Origin: Myxococcota bacterium
GTDB lineage: Bacteria; Myxococcota; JAJVIH01
Direction of reading: 5' to 3'
Assembly (NCBI GenBank): GCA_022072125.1
Contig: JAJVIH010000030.1
Location: forward strand, 1 to 64,000
Length of the DNA stretch: 64,000 nucleotides
A model generated the notes under the pieces. That model saw only the letters and a list, made by a program, of their open reading frames with translations, searched no databases and was not told the origin of the DNA. This document shows positions 34,971 through 44,022 of this stretch, piece by piece (the stretch's first letter is position 1; each line of letters begins with the position of its first letter). The position numbers and the translations under genes are program-made.

Positions 34971-36374
34971 TCAACCTCCGGGCGAGAAGCTGAACGGGTA
35001 GGTCACGGTGACGTTTTCACCCTTCTCGTTGCGTCCAAAGTAAATGGTTTTGATGACATCCACAATGCAGTCGCCGACATCCCGGTCGGGCAGGCTGCTT
35101 TCAGCGACGCGGGCGGTATTCACACGTCCGTCGGCGCCGACCACGAAAAAGACCACCACCTTGCCCTTGAGGGTGGGATTGGCGCGCAGCTTGCGTTCGT
35201 AGCAGGCCTTGAGCGCGCCCATCTTGCTGGTGACCTTGGAGGATATCTTGTTGTGATCCATGCCGCCGCCAATGGTTTTGGGGGCTTGCATGGAAACGCC
35301 GCCGACCACGCGCGGTCCGCCTGCGCCAGCCAGTTCCTTGCCGCCAGCGCCGCCGGTGCCGGCGACCTTGCTGCCGCCTGCCTGAACCACGCGCGCGCCA
35401 GTGGTCAATTCGCCATATTTTTCCACCGCCTTGACCCGTCCGCCCATGACGGTATCGGCATATTCGCCGGCCTTGACCTTGGATATGGCGCTCTCGAACG
35501 AACCGCCGGAGTTGTCTTCTGCGAGCAGGCGGGACGCCGCACTGTTGCTGTTGCAGCCGGCGCCCTTGCAGGTCAGTTTTTTCAGCACCATGATGACGGC
35601 GCTCTTCTCAACCGCCTTGATATTTTCCTGGCGCTCCTTCTCGCGGGCGCTGGCCGGAGGAGCGTCGCTTGCCTCCTCCTTGGGAGCTTCGGCGGGCTTT
35701 TCTTCCTTCGGCGCCTCGCTCGGCGTGTTGCTGGGCCTGTCATCGGCCTTTTTGGGCTGGGGCTTGATTTCCAGCTTGGGGGCCATGATCTTGACGAAAC
35801 GATCCGGGATATCTTCCAGTTCGCGGGTGGTGCGCACCGGCTGACTCATCAGGTAGCTGACGACGATGAAATGAATCACCGTGCTCATCGCCAGCAATCC
35901 GGCGTAGAGTTTGTCAATGCTCTTGAGGAAATAGCCCTTGGCGATGGCCGGAATCTGCGGCTTGGCGGGTTCCGGGGGCGGAGCGACAAACTGGAACAGG
36001 ATGGTGACGTTGCCGAACACCACCTTGCCGCGCGAGTCGTCGTTCATGGGCAGGACGTAGACGTTGCCTTCCTTCTTGACGAGTCCCTGCGACTTGAGGG
36101 CGTCGAAATCCAGGTTGTTGTTGTTGACGGTGACCCGGCCGCTCATCTGATCGGTGAACGACAGCACATACTGCTTGTTCTTGAGCCGGAACAGGGGGAA
36201 GGTCTGCGGCAATTCCGCCAGGGGAATCACCAGCGAATTGTTGGTGGACTGACCAATGGACACCGGATCGCGCTTGCGAATCAGGCGTTCCTCAATGATC
36301 TTGCCGCTGCTGATGACGCCGATGCGAAGGATCTTGAGCTGGTTGAGTTGTTGTTGCTGCTGTTGCTGGCTCAT
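34971..36374 (-). CDS. FHA-like/TM/AgmX-TonB C-terminal protein (GltG-like)
   Basis: A 467-residue trans-envelope protein. After a start with seven consecutive Gln, residues 13-131 form an FHA-like beta sandwich (VSIGQSTNNSLVIP, LFRLKNKQYVLSF, MSGRVTVNN). One membrane helix lies at about 155-176. The periplasmic part is Lys/Pro/Glu-rich (185-245), then Gly/Ala-rich. The C-terminal AgmX/PglI domain (about 370-467: GALKACYERKLRANPTLKGKVVVFFVVGADGRV, CIVDVIKTIYFG) is the TonB-like end. This order matches GltG of the Myxococcus gliding machine as I know it. GGGAGAGAAGAG precedes the ATG. It lies directly downstream of exbB-exbD-exbD, so it is probably the energy-transducing arm driven by that motor. 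Confidence 0.88.
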   Translation of the reverse strand: MSQQQQQQQLNQLKILRIGVISSGKIIEERLIRKRDPVSIGQSTNNSLVIPLAELPQTFPLFRLKNKQYVLSFTDQMSGRVTVNNNNLDFDALKSQGLVKKEGNVYVLPMNDDSRGKVVFGNVTILFQFVAPPPEPAKPQIPAIAKGYFLKSIDKLYAGLLAMSTVIHFIVVSYLMSQPVRTTRELEDIPDRFVKIMAPKLEIKPQPKKADDRPSNTPSEAPKEEKPAEAPKEEASDAPPASAREKERQENIKAVEKSAVIMVLKKLTCKGAGCNSNSAASRLLAEDNSGGSFESAISKVKAGEYADTVMGGRVKAVEKYGELTTGARVVQAGGSKVAGTGGAGGKELAGAGGPRVVGGVSMQAPKTIGGGMDHNKISSKVTSKMGALKACYERKLRANPTLKGKVVVFFVVGADGRVNTARVAESSLPDRDVGDCIVDVIKTIYFGRNEKGENVTVTYPFSFSPGG

Positions 36375-36444
36375 TCTCTTCTCTCCCGTGGTGACGGGCG
36401 TCCCGGTGCGTGAATGGTTTCGGCGTCCGCCATTCGCGCCCGGT

Positions 36445-37053
36445 CTATTTGTTCTTCACAACCGCAAGCTTGTACTGGCCAAATTCCGCCTGACCAGCGG
36501 TGTCCAGCACGCGGAGCAGCAGTTTTGCAGGCATGTCCGTGTTGGCGATCACGTTGATCATGCCCTCGAAATTCGAGCCGCCGCCGGCCGCGAAGCGCTG
36601 CTGCTTTTCGCGGGCCTTGGACAGGGCGTCCTTCAAAGTGGCGAGGGTGCCTTCGGCGTCTATGGCGTCCCGGCTGTATTCGTACTGGCTGAGCTGCACC
36701 ACCGAGATGTTGTTGACCAGAATATGGTTCGGCGTGATGGTCATCTGCACCGCCTGCTTCGGGTCAATCAGCGCGTTCGATTTGGGCATGTTGACTTCAC
36801 GGTTGAGCGTGATGGGGTCGTTCGCGTAGGTCAAAATCAGGTACACCAGGATGTTGGTGAAAATATCCATCAACGAGTTGATATTCAGGGCGGGGGATTC
36901 ATACTTCCCCGCCTTGGCGCGGCGCTCGGCGTTCTTGGCCTTGGCTTTCTGCAGCAAGACATCCAGTTCAGCCTTGTTGACCGGTCCGCGATAGACCTGG
37001 TTAACCGGATCGTCCGATGGTGCGCCTGCAACGTTGATGTTCGCTTCCGCCAT
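36445..37053 (-). CDS. ExbD/TolR-family motor subunit with conserved Asp
   Basis: A 202-residue ExbD/TolR protein starting at MAEANINVAGAP. An unusually long cytoplasmic N-terminus (about 55 residues, basic, KAKAKNAERRAKAG) precedes the single membrane helix SLMDIFTNILVYLILTY, in which D63 is the protonatable residue of the proton channel. The periplasmic domain includes ITPNHILVNNISVV and MINVIANTDMPAKLLLRVLDTA. It lies 13 bp downstream of the second ExbD gene and forms with it and ExbB a stator like AglR/Q/S or TolQR. It lacks any DNA or cell-wall binding motif. Confidence 0.92.
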   Translation of the reverse strand: MAEANINVAGAPSDDPVNQVYRGPVNKAELDVLLQKAKAKNAERRAKAGKYESPALNINSLMDIFTNILVYLILTYANDPITLNREVNMPKSNALIDPKQAVQMTITPNHILVNNISVVQLSQYEYSRDAIDAEGTLATLKDALSKAREKQQRFAAGGGSNFEGMINVIANTDMPAKLLLRVLDTAGQAEFGQYKLAVVKNK

Positions 37054-37066
37054 GATCCCGTCCTGC

Positions 37067-37609
37067 CTATTCGATCTGGACCGCCTGAAACCCGCCCGCA
37101 AGGGATATTCCATCGAACATCATCTTGGGGGGGACCTGGGTTTCGGTTCCCGGGATATACCGGGCCGCGTCCATGGTCTGAATGATCACTTCATAGGGAA
37201 CATTGTCATCGAGCGACAGCGTGGCCCCATGTTCTTCCTCGACGCCCGCCTGTTTATGCCAGATCTGGTAGATCTCGTGAAGGGCCTTGCGCAAGGTCGC
37301 CGTGTCGTAGTCGGCGCCCTTCTTCGGAATCTTCTTCGATTCGGACTGCTGGAAACCGGGGAGGTTGGCGATGATGTAATAACCCGTCGGACCCACGCCG
37401 ATGACCAGCCCAAGCTTGGGTTTGTTTTCCTTTTCGTCGGAGGGGCCGCCGCCGCCGCCATCCGCTTCCATGCTGGCGGAGACGTTGATGACCTTGTATT
37501 CGACGAATGACGCGCCCAGCAACAGGAACGGGATGATCATGCACACCAGATTCATCATCGGCGTGAGATTCAAATCCGGCAGCGGTTCTGGTTCGCGGAC
37601 TTTAGCCAT
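37067..37609 (-). CDS. ExbD-like subunit lacking the channel Asp
   Basis: A 180-residue ExbD-family protein. After the typical LPDLNLTPMM lead-in, the usual membrane Asp (LTPMVDV in most members) is Asn (N20, LTPMMNLVCMIIPFLLLG). The periplasmic domain (about 40-180) has the two-lobed ExbD pattern and ends with GGFQAVQIE. The gene lies between exbB (36 bp) and the Asp-containing exbD (13 bp). By comparison with other systems, this subunit could dimerise with the Asp-bearing one but not carry protons itself. The start MAKVREPEP is fixed by family length. Confidence 0.88.
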   Translation of the reverse strand: MAKVREPEPLPDLNLTPMMNLVCMIIPFLLLGASFVEYKVINVSASMEADGGGGGPSDEKENKPKLGLVIGVGPTGYYIIANLPGFQQSESKKIPKKGADYDTATLRKALHEIYQIWHKQAGVEEEHGATLSLDDNVPYEVIIQTMDAARYIPGTETQVPPKMMFDGISLAGGFQAVQIE

Positions 37610-37645
37610 GGCTTGGTTCCCGGGGTTTTCCTGCGTTGCCCGTCA

Positions 37646-38305
37646 TCACGAGGAAGCGCGATCCATGGGGTTGGTCTCGCCGCGGTTGCGGGAGAACAGC
37701 ATGTTCTGGAGTTTCAACGAGTATTCGTCAATCTCCGACATGATCTTGTTGGTGAGATTGGTCAGAATCAGGTGCGCGGCCAGGCAGGGGATGGCGACGA
37801 TCAGACCAAACGCCGTGGTGTTCATGGCGGTCGAGATACCGGCCGAGAGAACTTCCTGGCGTTTGTCCGGGGTCGCGGTGCCCAGCGCCTCGAACGCTTC
37901 GATCAGACCCGTGATGGTGCCGAGAAGTCCCAACAGGGTGGCGATATTGCCGACGGCGGCGAGGGAGTTGGTCCGCTTGGTGAGTTGCGGCAACACTTCC
38001 AGGGTCGCCTCTTCAATCGCCGCGACGATTTCGGAATCCCCCTTGTTGGAACGGGTCAGACCCGCCTTGACAATCTTGGGGAGCGCCGCCTTGGGGGCCG
38101 CGTTGCAGAGTTTGATCGCCCGGTCAATGTGGTTGGCGAGCACGAGCTTCTGAATCTGCGCCATGAACGCCGGGCCGTTGATGTTGTACCGGAGGGCGAT
38201 AGCGATAAACCGCTCCAGCAGCAAGGCCAGCGCAATCACCGAACAGATGGTGATCGGGTGCATCCAGACGCCGCCTTTGTTGTAGAAATCGATCATGCCC
38301 TGCAT
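37646..38305 (-). CDS. ExbB/TolQ/MotA-family proton channel subunit
   Basis: A 219-residue inner-membrane protein with three helices: about 14-32 (MHPITICSVIALALLLERF), 115-140 (SLAAVGNIATLLGLLGTITGLIEAF) and 160-185 (AFGLIVAIPCLAAHLIL). The conserved polar Thr residues and the LLGLLGTITGLI motif are those of the TolQ/ExbB channel. The start at 38305 has AAGGAG 8 nt upstream; the upstream open frame is not family-like. With the two ExbD subunits it would form the proton-driven motor that energises the TonB-like protein downstream. It is shorter than E. coli ExbB (244) by the N-terminal extension. Confidence 0.94.
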   Translation of the reverse strand: MQGMIDFYNKGGVWMHPITICSVIALALLLERFIAIALRYNINGPAFMAQIQKLVLANHIDRAIKLCNAAPKAALPKIVKAGLTRSNKGDSEIVAAIEEATLEVLPQLTKRTNSLAAVGNIATLLGLLGTITGLIEAFEALGTATPDKRQEVLSAGISTAMNTTAFGLIVAIPCLAAHLILTNLTNKIMSEIDEYSLKLQNMLFSRNRGETNPMDRASS

Positions 38306-38427
38306 CGCGCTTCTCCTTCTTCCCCATGTTGGACACCGGAAACCCGAGCAGGTTCCCGGCGGTACGGAATGTGATGGTGAAAACCCCTCGAAAACGTTCC
38401 GCAATCAGACGGAACGCCGCGTCAATT

Positions 38428-38685
38428 TCAAAACGGCTCCTTTTGGACCGATTCCTCGATCTTGTCAAGGAAGCTTTCCGGCCGCTCAATGTCTTCGTGA
38501 CGGTAGGTTGAGCGGGCCAGGTTGTAACCCACTTCGGCGCGCTGAACCTCGCCTTTGATCTCGGTATCCTGCAATTCAATGATGGTCGAGGCCCGCCCTT
38601 TCGCCTCACCCTTCTTTTGGGCCCAAGCGGGAGATGAAACCATCAGTCCAAGCAGGACAAAGGCAAACAGAATTTTTCTGCTCAT
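38428..38685 (-). CDS. Small secreted protein between TPR lipoprotein and exbB
   Basis: An 85-residue exported protein. A signal peptide (about 1-22, ILFAFVLLGLMVSSPAWA) is followed by a mature part beginning QKKGEAKGRASTIIELQDTEIKGEVQRAEVGYNLARSTY and ending in DIERPESFLDKIEESVQKEPF. I recall short proteins of this form (EIEGKVQKPEAFYIL...ESFIPKIIES) beside ExbB genes in Myxococcota, with unknown function. GAGG lies upstream of the ATG. It is probably a periplasmic accessory of the motor. Confidence 0.78.
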   Translation of the reverse strand: MSRKILFAFVLLGLMVSSPAWAQKKGEAKGRASTIIELQDTEIKGEVQRAEVGYNLARSTYRHEDIERPESFLDKIEESVQKEPF

Positions 38686-38734
38686 AAACACCTCGTTTCT
38701 AGCATACCTGCTGTCCGGAACGCCACACATTTTT

Positions 38735-40450
38735 TCACTCCACGGGGGGCGGCGGCGGAATATCCGAGCCCGGTTCCGGCGGCGGAGGCGGCGGCTCATC
38801 CGGCGCGGGAGGAGGAGCGGGAGGTGCTTCCACGGGAGGCGGCTCCGGGACCGCGGGTGGAGGCTCTGGCGCGGACGGCGGCGGTTCAGGTGTTGCGGGG
38901 GGCGGTTCGGGCGCGGCAGGCGGCGCCTCCGGAGCAGGGGGAGGAGGAGCATCCGCTGGCGGAGCTTCAGGCGCGGGGGGCGGAGGAGCATCCGCCGGGG
39001 GAGCGGGCGGCGCGTCTCCCGCAGGCGGCGCGGAGCCATCCGGAGCAGGCGCGGCGCCGCCTTCCGGCGGCTGGGCCTGCTCCATTTTTTTCAGTTCTTC
39101 CAGGGCCTTGCGTTCATTTTCAATGGATTTCTTGATGAATTCAATGCGTTTGTTGGCCTCGGCGATGTAATCATTGGAGCGCCGGACCAGGTCAGGATTG
39201 GCGTTGGTCTTGTCGTTGTACTGGCGGAAGAGTTCGATAGCCTTGTTGTAGGCGAGGATATTGGCCTCGTCGTTTTTGCGGCTGGCGTCGAACCACAAAA
39301 GCGCCTGGTTGAAGATGACTTCCACCAGTTGGGGGTTGAGCGTCAACGCCCGCTGGAACGCCTGTTCGGCGCCCTGGGTATCGCCCATGCCCGCCATTGC
39401 GGACCCCAGGTTCATCCACGCCCGCGCGAAATCCGGATAGTAGGTGGTGGCGGCGCGAAATGCGTTGGCGGCGTCCTGGTAGAGGCGGCCCTGCAAATAC
39501 AGAATCCCCAGGTTGTTCTGGGCTTCCACCATATCCGGACGCAGCCGGACGGCTTCCTTGAAGTTGAGCAGCGCGCGCTGGATTTCCTTGTTGCGAAGAT
39601 AATAGATCCCAAGCTGGAAAAACACCCGGGCGTCGGTTGGATCATCCACTGCCTGCTTTTCAAGGATGTCCAGCGCCAGGTCCTTTTTGCCCTGCTTGTA
39701 ATAGGCCTGCGACAGGGCGAGGCGCGCGCTGGATGATTTCTGATGCGTCACCAGAACCTTCCGCGCCTCGTTGATCGCCCTTTCCGGGTTGGATGAATTT
39801 TCGGCGAGCAGAATCGCGAAGGTCTCGCGCGCCATCACCACCTTGTCGTGCCGGGCCACATAGTCATCGAGCCAGGTGATGGCCTCGGTGACCTTGCCCT
39901 GCTTGCGCTTGAGCAAGGCGAAATTGCGGACAGCCGGTCCATACTCCGCATTGAGGGCGAGGGCCTTCTGGTAATTGACTTCCGCCGCCTGGTAGTTGCC
40001 GGAATACTCCATGGCCACGCCCAGGTTGTAGAAGCACTGGTAGCACTCGGCGTCGGCGGAGGCGGCCCGCTGGAACGCCTGCGCGGCGCCGGCGGGATCC
40101 GTCAGAATCAGTTCGTAGCCTTCTTTCAGGCTGGCGTCGGCGGAGGCGTTGGGCTGGCGTTCAGGCGGCTCACGCTCTTCTTCCGGAATCTCCTCGACCA
40201 CCGCCTCGGCTGGGGCGGCGGGAGCGGCGGCCTCCTTTTTTTCCCCGGGGGCGCCCTCTTCCCCGGCGGGAGGGGGCGCGGGCGGCTCGCCGGGAGCATC
40301 TTCACGAACTTCCTCCCGTGGCTCCGGTTTGGACTTTCGCACCGCCTTTTTTTCCAGATCGGCGCGGTCATCCTGCGCGGGCTGGGAGGCGCATCCCGCC
40401 GCCAGCGCCAAGGAGAGGATCAACAATCCATGGATAAAACGCATGTTCAT
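38735..40450 (-). CDS. TPR lipoprotein with Pro-rich tail (AglT/GltE-like)
   Basis: A 571-residue lipoprotein with lipobox AAGC (Cys about 20), then an acidic Pro/Ala/Glu-rich linker (about 35-90). About eight tetratricopeptide repeats follow (about 95-430; AAEVNYQKALALNAEYGPAVRNF and QGAEQAFQRALTLNPQLVEVIF are examples). The tail (about 465-571) is a Pro-rich array of PPAPEAPP and PPAPPEP units ending IPPPPPVE. It overlaps the upstream 1191-aa TPR gene by 4 bp (ATGA), so the two are translationally coupled. By position and type it resembles AglT/GltE, the TPR lipoprotein of myxobacterial gliding. A second start at 40444 is possible. The Pro tail could reach across the periplasm. Confidence 0.87.
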   Translation of the reverse strand: MNMRFIHGLLILSLALAAGCASQPAQDDRADLEKKAVRKSKPEPREEVREDAPGEPPAPPPAGEEGAPGEKKEAAAPAAPAEAVVEEIPEEEREPPERQPNASADASLKEGYELILTDPAGAAQAFQRAASADAECYQCFYNLGVAMEYSGNYQAAEVNYQKALALNAEYGPAVRNFALLKRKQGKVTEAITWLDDYVARHDKVVMARETFAILLAENSSNPERAINEARKVLVTHQKSSSARLALSQAYYKQGKKDLALDILEKQAVDDPTDARVFFQLGIYYLRNKEIQRALLNFKEAVRLRPDMVEAQNNLGILYLQGRLYQDAANAFRAATTYYPDFARAWMNLGSAMAGMGDTQGAEQAFQRALTLNPQLVEVIFNQALLWFDASRKNDEANILAYNKAIELFRQYNDKTNANPDLVRRSNDYIAEANKRIEFIKKSIENERKALEELKKMEQAQPPEGGAAPAPDGSAPPAGDAPPAPPADAPPPPAPEAPPADAPPPPAPEAPPAAPEPPPATPEPPPSAPEPPPAVPEPPPVEAPPAPPPAPDEPPPPPPEPGSDIPPPPPVE

Positions 40451-43400
40451 TTCTCGCCTCCTCCAACGCGATCGCCGGTGTCCGGGGCGGGAGGCGGCGG
40501 CGTGTCTTCGGGCGCGGGAGCGGACGCGGGAGGCGGCGCCGGGGGCGGAGATTCCGCGGTGACTCCGCCATTGGTGATGGCGTCTTCCTGGAAGGCGATG
40601 ACCGGGTCCTGCCGGGCCTGCGAGGAAGGATCAATCATGGCGAGGGCCTTCTCGATCTCCTGCAGCCAGGGGGAATCCACCGCCTGGGCGCGCTTCACGA
40701 CCTCGATGCCCGCCTTGTAGCGCTTGATCGCCTTGTCAAAGATGGGCGCGGAGTATTCTTCCAGCAGGTTCTTGAAATCCTCGGCGCAGGTGTCGCCGCG
40801 GCCCTTGCATTCGGGCGGCACGGGCGCGTCAATCAGCGTCTTGGCGAAGCGATCATACAGATAACCCGCCTTGTAGGCCGCCGCGGCGATCATATTGGGA
40901 TTGCCGAAGTTGGCGACCTTTTCGTATTCCTTCTCGGCCTTCTCCAACTGCTTGGACTTGTCGGTGAACTCCCGCTCGAAACGCTTGATCGAACTGAAGC
41001 GCATCTTGTCGAATTTCTCGAATTCATCCTCCGCCACTTCAAACTGGCAGGTGGCGGCGGCCTCGGAAGCCTTGATGAAGTCAAAGCGGTTGGCCGAGTT
41101 GACTTCGATGTTGGCGATTCCCTTGGTCTTGTATTCCTTCAAGGTCTGGTTGCACCAGCGTTCGTATTCCTTGCGGTTGCCCTTCTTCTTGTAGAGTTCC
41201 GCGATGCGGTAGGTGGACTGCAAGCTCTTGAGCTTCTGCTTGCCGCCCCATGACTTGATGAACGATTCATGGGCGCGGATGGCCCGGTCGGTCTGGCCGG
41301 CCTTTTCGTACAGCAGCGCCGCTTCAAAGGTGACTTCGGGGGCGGCGGGCTTGTCTTTGTAGGTGTCGGCGTATTTCAGATACAGGCTGGCGCCGCGCTC
41401 GTAGTCGCCCTGAAGCGCATAAATCTGGCCCGACTGCAACAGCGCCTTGTCGCGCTCCTTGAAGTCCGGATACTTGTTGTACAACAAGTCGAAATTCCGG
41501 ACCGCGTCGTCGTACTGGTAGAATTGATAGGAATTGCGCGCGACCTTGAACAGCGCTTCCGGCGCGCCCTTGGATTTCGGGTAATCCTTGAACGATTTCT
41601 CGAAGGCGGCGAGCGCATCCTTGCGGCGCTTCAGTTTTTCGTAGATCAGGCCGGCGTTGAAGAGCGCGTCCGGGGCGTTCTCGTTGGTGGGGTACTGACC
41701 CACCAGCTTTTCATATTCGCGCGCCGAAGAGAGCAGCTTGCCTTCCTTTTCCAGTTTGATGGCTTTTTGGAAGATCGCCGCCTGCACCAGGTTGCGCGGG
41801 CCGCTGGTCTCCACGCCCATTTTTTCCTTCTTGGCCGCCCAGGCGCCGACGTTGTCCCAGTCCTCGGTGGCGATGAAGGTGTTGATCAACAGGTCGTAGG
41901 CCATGCCCAACTTGGTGGACTTGGGGTAATTGTCGATCAGGTAGATGAAACGCTCGCGGGCCTCGGGCAGATGATCGTACTGGTAGTAATACTGGGCCGC
42001 CTCGAAGACCATGAAGTCGGCCATTTCTCCCTTGGGGGCCACGCGCAGGTAGCCGTTGGCGGCGTCAATATAACGCTGAAGGGCGGCTGGAACGGTCTTG
42101 GGCTCGAATTTCTGGCCCTTGCGTTCTTCCGGGGTCCAGAGCTGATCCAGTTTGGGCACGCGGCCAGCCTCCTGGGCCTGCAACACCAGGCGGGAGTAGG
42201 CGCGCACCGCCTCGAAGGCGGCTTCTTTCCGGTATTTGCGGCCGGAAACGCTGTCGCGGACGGTTTCGTACTGCTTGCCCGCGCGTTCGTAGTCTTCCAC
42301 CGCGAACAGGGACACGCCCAGGAAAAACGCCAGTTCATATGAATTGGAGGAGTGGGGGAAGCGATCCAGGAACTCCACGTAGGCCGACGACGCCATGCGG
42401 TACAGCGGCGTGGACAACTGCGCGAAACCCGACTGTTTCATCACGTCGCCCTGCTCATGGAAGCTCTTGGAGAAGTCCACCAAGGTTTTTTCCAGGGCGT
42501 CCAGACCGCGCTGCACCGCGACCGGGTTGTTTTCGTTGCGTTTGCGCCAGTCCGCTCCGTAAATCTTGGACATGTTCATCAACTCGGCGAAGGCGATTTT
42601 GTAGCCAGCCAGCTTTTCATCCACCATGCGGGCGGCTTCTTTTTTCTCCACCGTGGGGGCGGGCAGGTAACGGGCGACCGCCTGCTGGAACAGCAGCTTG
42701 ACCAACGAATAATACAGTTCCGGAGCGGTGGCGGAATCCGGCTGGGTCTGAATGGCCAGCTTGTAGGCGGTCACGCCGCGGGCTACATCCTCGGCGTCGC
42801 CGCGTTCGGAATACTGATCTCCGATGGAGCGCAACACCTCGCCGGTATAAGGTGGATTGCCCAGCTTCATGAAATAGGCGTGGGCGTTTTCAGGACCGGC
42901 GCCTTCCCAACGCGGGTCGGTGTAGCAGATGCCGATGGACTTGACCGCTTCCGGCCGGAAATCGGTGCCCTTGCCCTCTTCCTTCTTCTTGCGCTCGTCC
43001 ATTTCCAGCAGTTCGGTGAACTGCTGGACGGCTTCGGCGTATTTGCCGCGGCGGAAGGTGGTCCAGGCGATACGGTACATGGCCTTGTCCACGTTGGCGT
43101 AGTCCTTCGATTCCAGGACCTTGCGATAGCAGGCCTCGGCCTTGTTCAGGGTGGCCTCGGTCTGGGAGATATCCACCTGGGCGTTGTAGTATTTGTCGCC
43201 CAGGCGCATCCAGGCGTCGGGGGCGTAGCGGCTTTTCGGGAAACGGCTGGTCAACGCGCCAAGAACCTTCTCCGCTTCGTTCATGTTGGCTTCGCCGCCC
43301 TGTTCGGCGAGGGCGAAACCCAGCATGTAGTAGGCCGCGTCAATGTCCTTGAAGTCGGGGAAGTTGGTCACCAGTTTGCGGTAGACGGTGATGATCGGCC

Positions 43401-44022
43401 CCATGTCATGGGGGGGCGGTTCCAGTCCTTCCTTGCCGGCCTCTTTCAGTTCGGCCAGGTATTTGTCGAATTTTTTGGAGTAGTCTTCCGCCTCGCGCTC
43501 GAAATAGAGTTCGGCGAGCCGGATCATCGAAGCGGGCGTGTACGTCCGGTTGAGCGGGTACTTCTCGATGAATTCCTCGAAGCGGGTGATCGCCTCGTCG
43601 CGGCGCAGGCGCTGCTCCACCTGCAGTTCGTTCACCCGGGAATCATAGGCGCGGGTGATGTTTTTCCGCTGGGTCTCGTACTGCATCTTGACGTAGGTCA
43701 GCAGGTTCCGGCGGTACTCGACGGATTCGTTCTGCAGGTGATCGGCGACCCGGCCCATGTCTTCCAGTTCGGCCAGTTCATCCTTGGAATATTTCTCCAC
43801 GGGACGGCTCAAACGGTCACGGTTGCCTGAATCCGGCTTGGCCTTGCTTGCGGAAGGAGGAGGAGCCTCTTCCAAGCGGGGCGGAGCCTCGGATTCCGTG
43901 GGCGGCGGCGGAGGCGGGTCGTCGTTCTGCGCCATCGCGGCGGAGGCGGCGAAAACGCCGAACGCCAGAACAGATGCAATGATGCGTCGCATATCCGTAC
44001 CTGAACGATTCATCCGGTTCAT
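40447..44022 (-). CDS. Giant periplasmic TPR protein (1191 aa)
   Basis: A 1191-residue exported protein. The signal peptide (MRRIIASVLAFGVFAASAAMAQ) begins about ten residues in from the first ATG. An acidic Pro-rich stretch is followed by a solenoid of many tetratricopeptide-like repeats (about 100-1130), for example FEEFIEKYPLNRTYTPASMIRLAELYFER and FEKSFKDYPKSKGAPEALFKVARNSYQFYQYDDAV. The C-terminus is again Pro/Ala-rich. It resembles PglI/GltI and similar TPR proteins of the Myxococcus gliding machinery in type, not in proven orthology. ATGA overlaps join it to the genes on both sides. It would form a scaffold in the periplasm. Confidence 0.85.
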   Translation of the reverse strand: MNRMNRSGTDMRRIIASVLAFGVFAASAAMAQNDDPPPPPPTESEAPPRLEEAPPPSASKAKPDSGNRDRLSRPVEKYSKDELAELEDMGRVADHLQNESVEYRRNLLTYVKMQYETQRKNITRAYDSRVNELQVEQRLRRDEAITRFEEFIEKYPLNRTYTPASMIRLAELYFEREAEDYSKKFDKYLAELKEAGKEGLEPPPHDMGPIITVYRKLVTNFPDFKDIDAAYYMLGFALAEQGGEANMNEAEKVLGALTSRFPKSRYAPDAWMRLGDKYYNAQVDISQTEATLNKAEACYRKVLESKDYANVDKAMYRIAWTTFRRGKYAEAVQQFTELLEMDERKKKEEGKGTDFRPEAVKSIGICYTDPRWEGAGPENAHAYFMKLGNPPYTGEVLRSIGDQYSERGDAEDVARGVTAYKLAIQTQPDSATAPELYYSLVKLLFQQAVARYLPAPTVEKKEAARMVDEKLAGYKIAFAELMNMSKIYGADWRKRNENNPVAVQRGLDALEKTLVDFSKSFHEQGDVMKQSGFAQLSTPLYRMASSAYVEFLDRFPHSSNSYELAFFLGVSLFAVEDYERAGKQYETVRDSVSGRKYRKEAAFEAVRAYSRLVLQAQEAGRVPKLDQLWTPEERKGQKFEPKTVPAALQRYIDAANGYLRVAPKGEMADFMVFEAAQYYYQYDHLPEARERFIYLIDNYPKSTKLGMAYDLLINTFIATEDWDNVGAWAAKKEKMGVETSGPRNLVQAAIFQKAIKLEKEGKLLSSAREYEKLVGQYPTNENAPDALFNAGLIYEKLKRRKDALAAFEKSFKDYPKSKGAPEALFKVARNSYQFYQYDDAVRNFDLLYNKYPDFKERDKALLQSGQIYALQGDYERGASLYLKYADTYKDKPAAPEVTFEAALLYEKAGQTDRAIRAHESFIKSWGGKQKLKSLQSTYRIAELYKKKGNRKEYERWCNQTLKEYKTKGIANIEVNSANRFDFIKASEAAATCQFEVAEDEFEKFDKMRFSSIKRFEREFTDKSKQLEKAEKEYEKVANFGNPNMIAAAAYKAGYLYDRFAKTLIDAPVPPECKGRGDTCAEDFKNLLEEYSAPIFDKAIKRYKAGIEVVKRAQAVDSPWLQEIEKALAMIDPSSQARQDPVIAFQEDAITNGGVTAESPPPAPPPASAPAPEDTPPPPAPDTGDRVGGGEK

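Noticed and set aside
42352-43830. A 492-codon plus-strand frame opposite the giant TPR gene
   Set aside because: Its rich His/Gly/Val composition and lack of start signals mark it as an antisense shadow of the TPR repeats.
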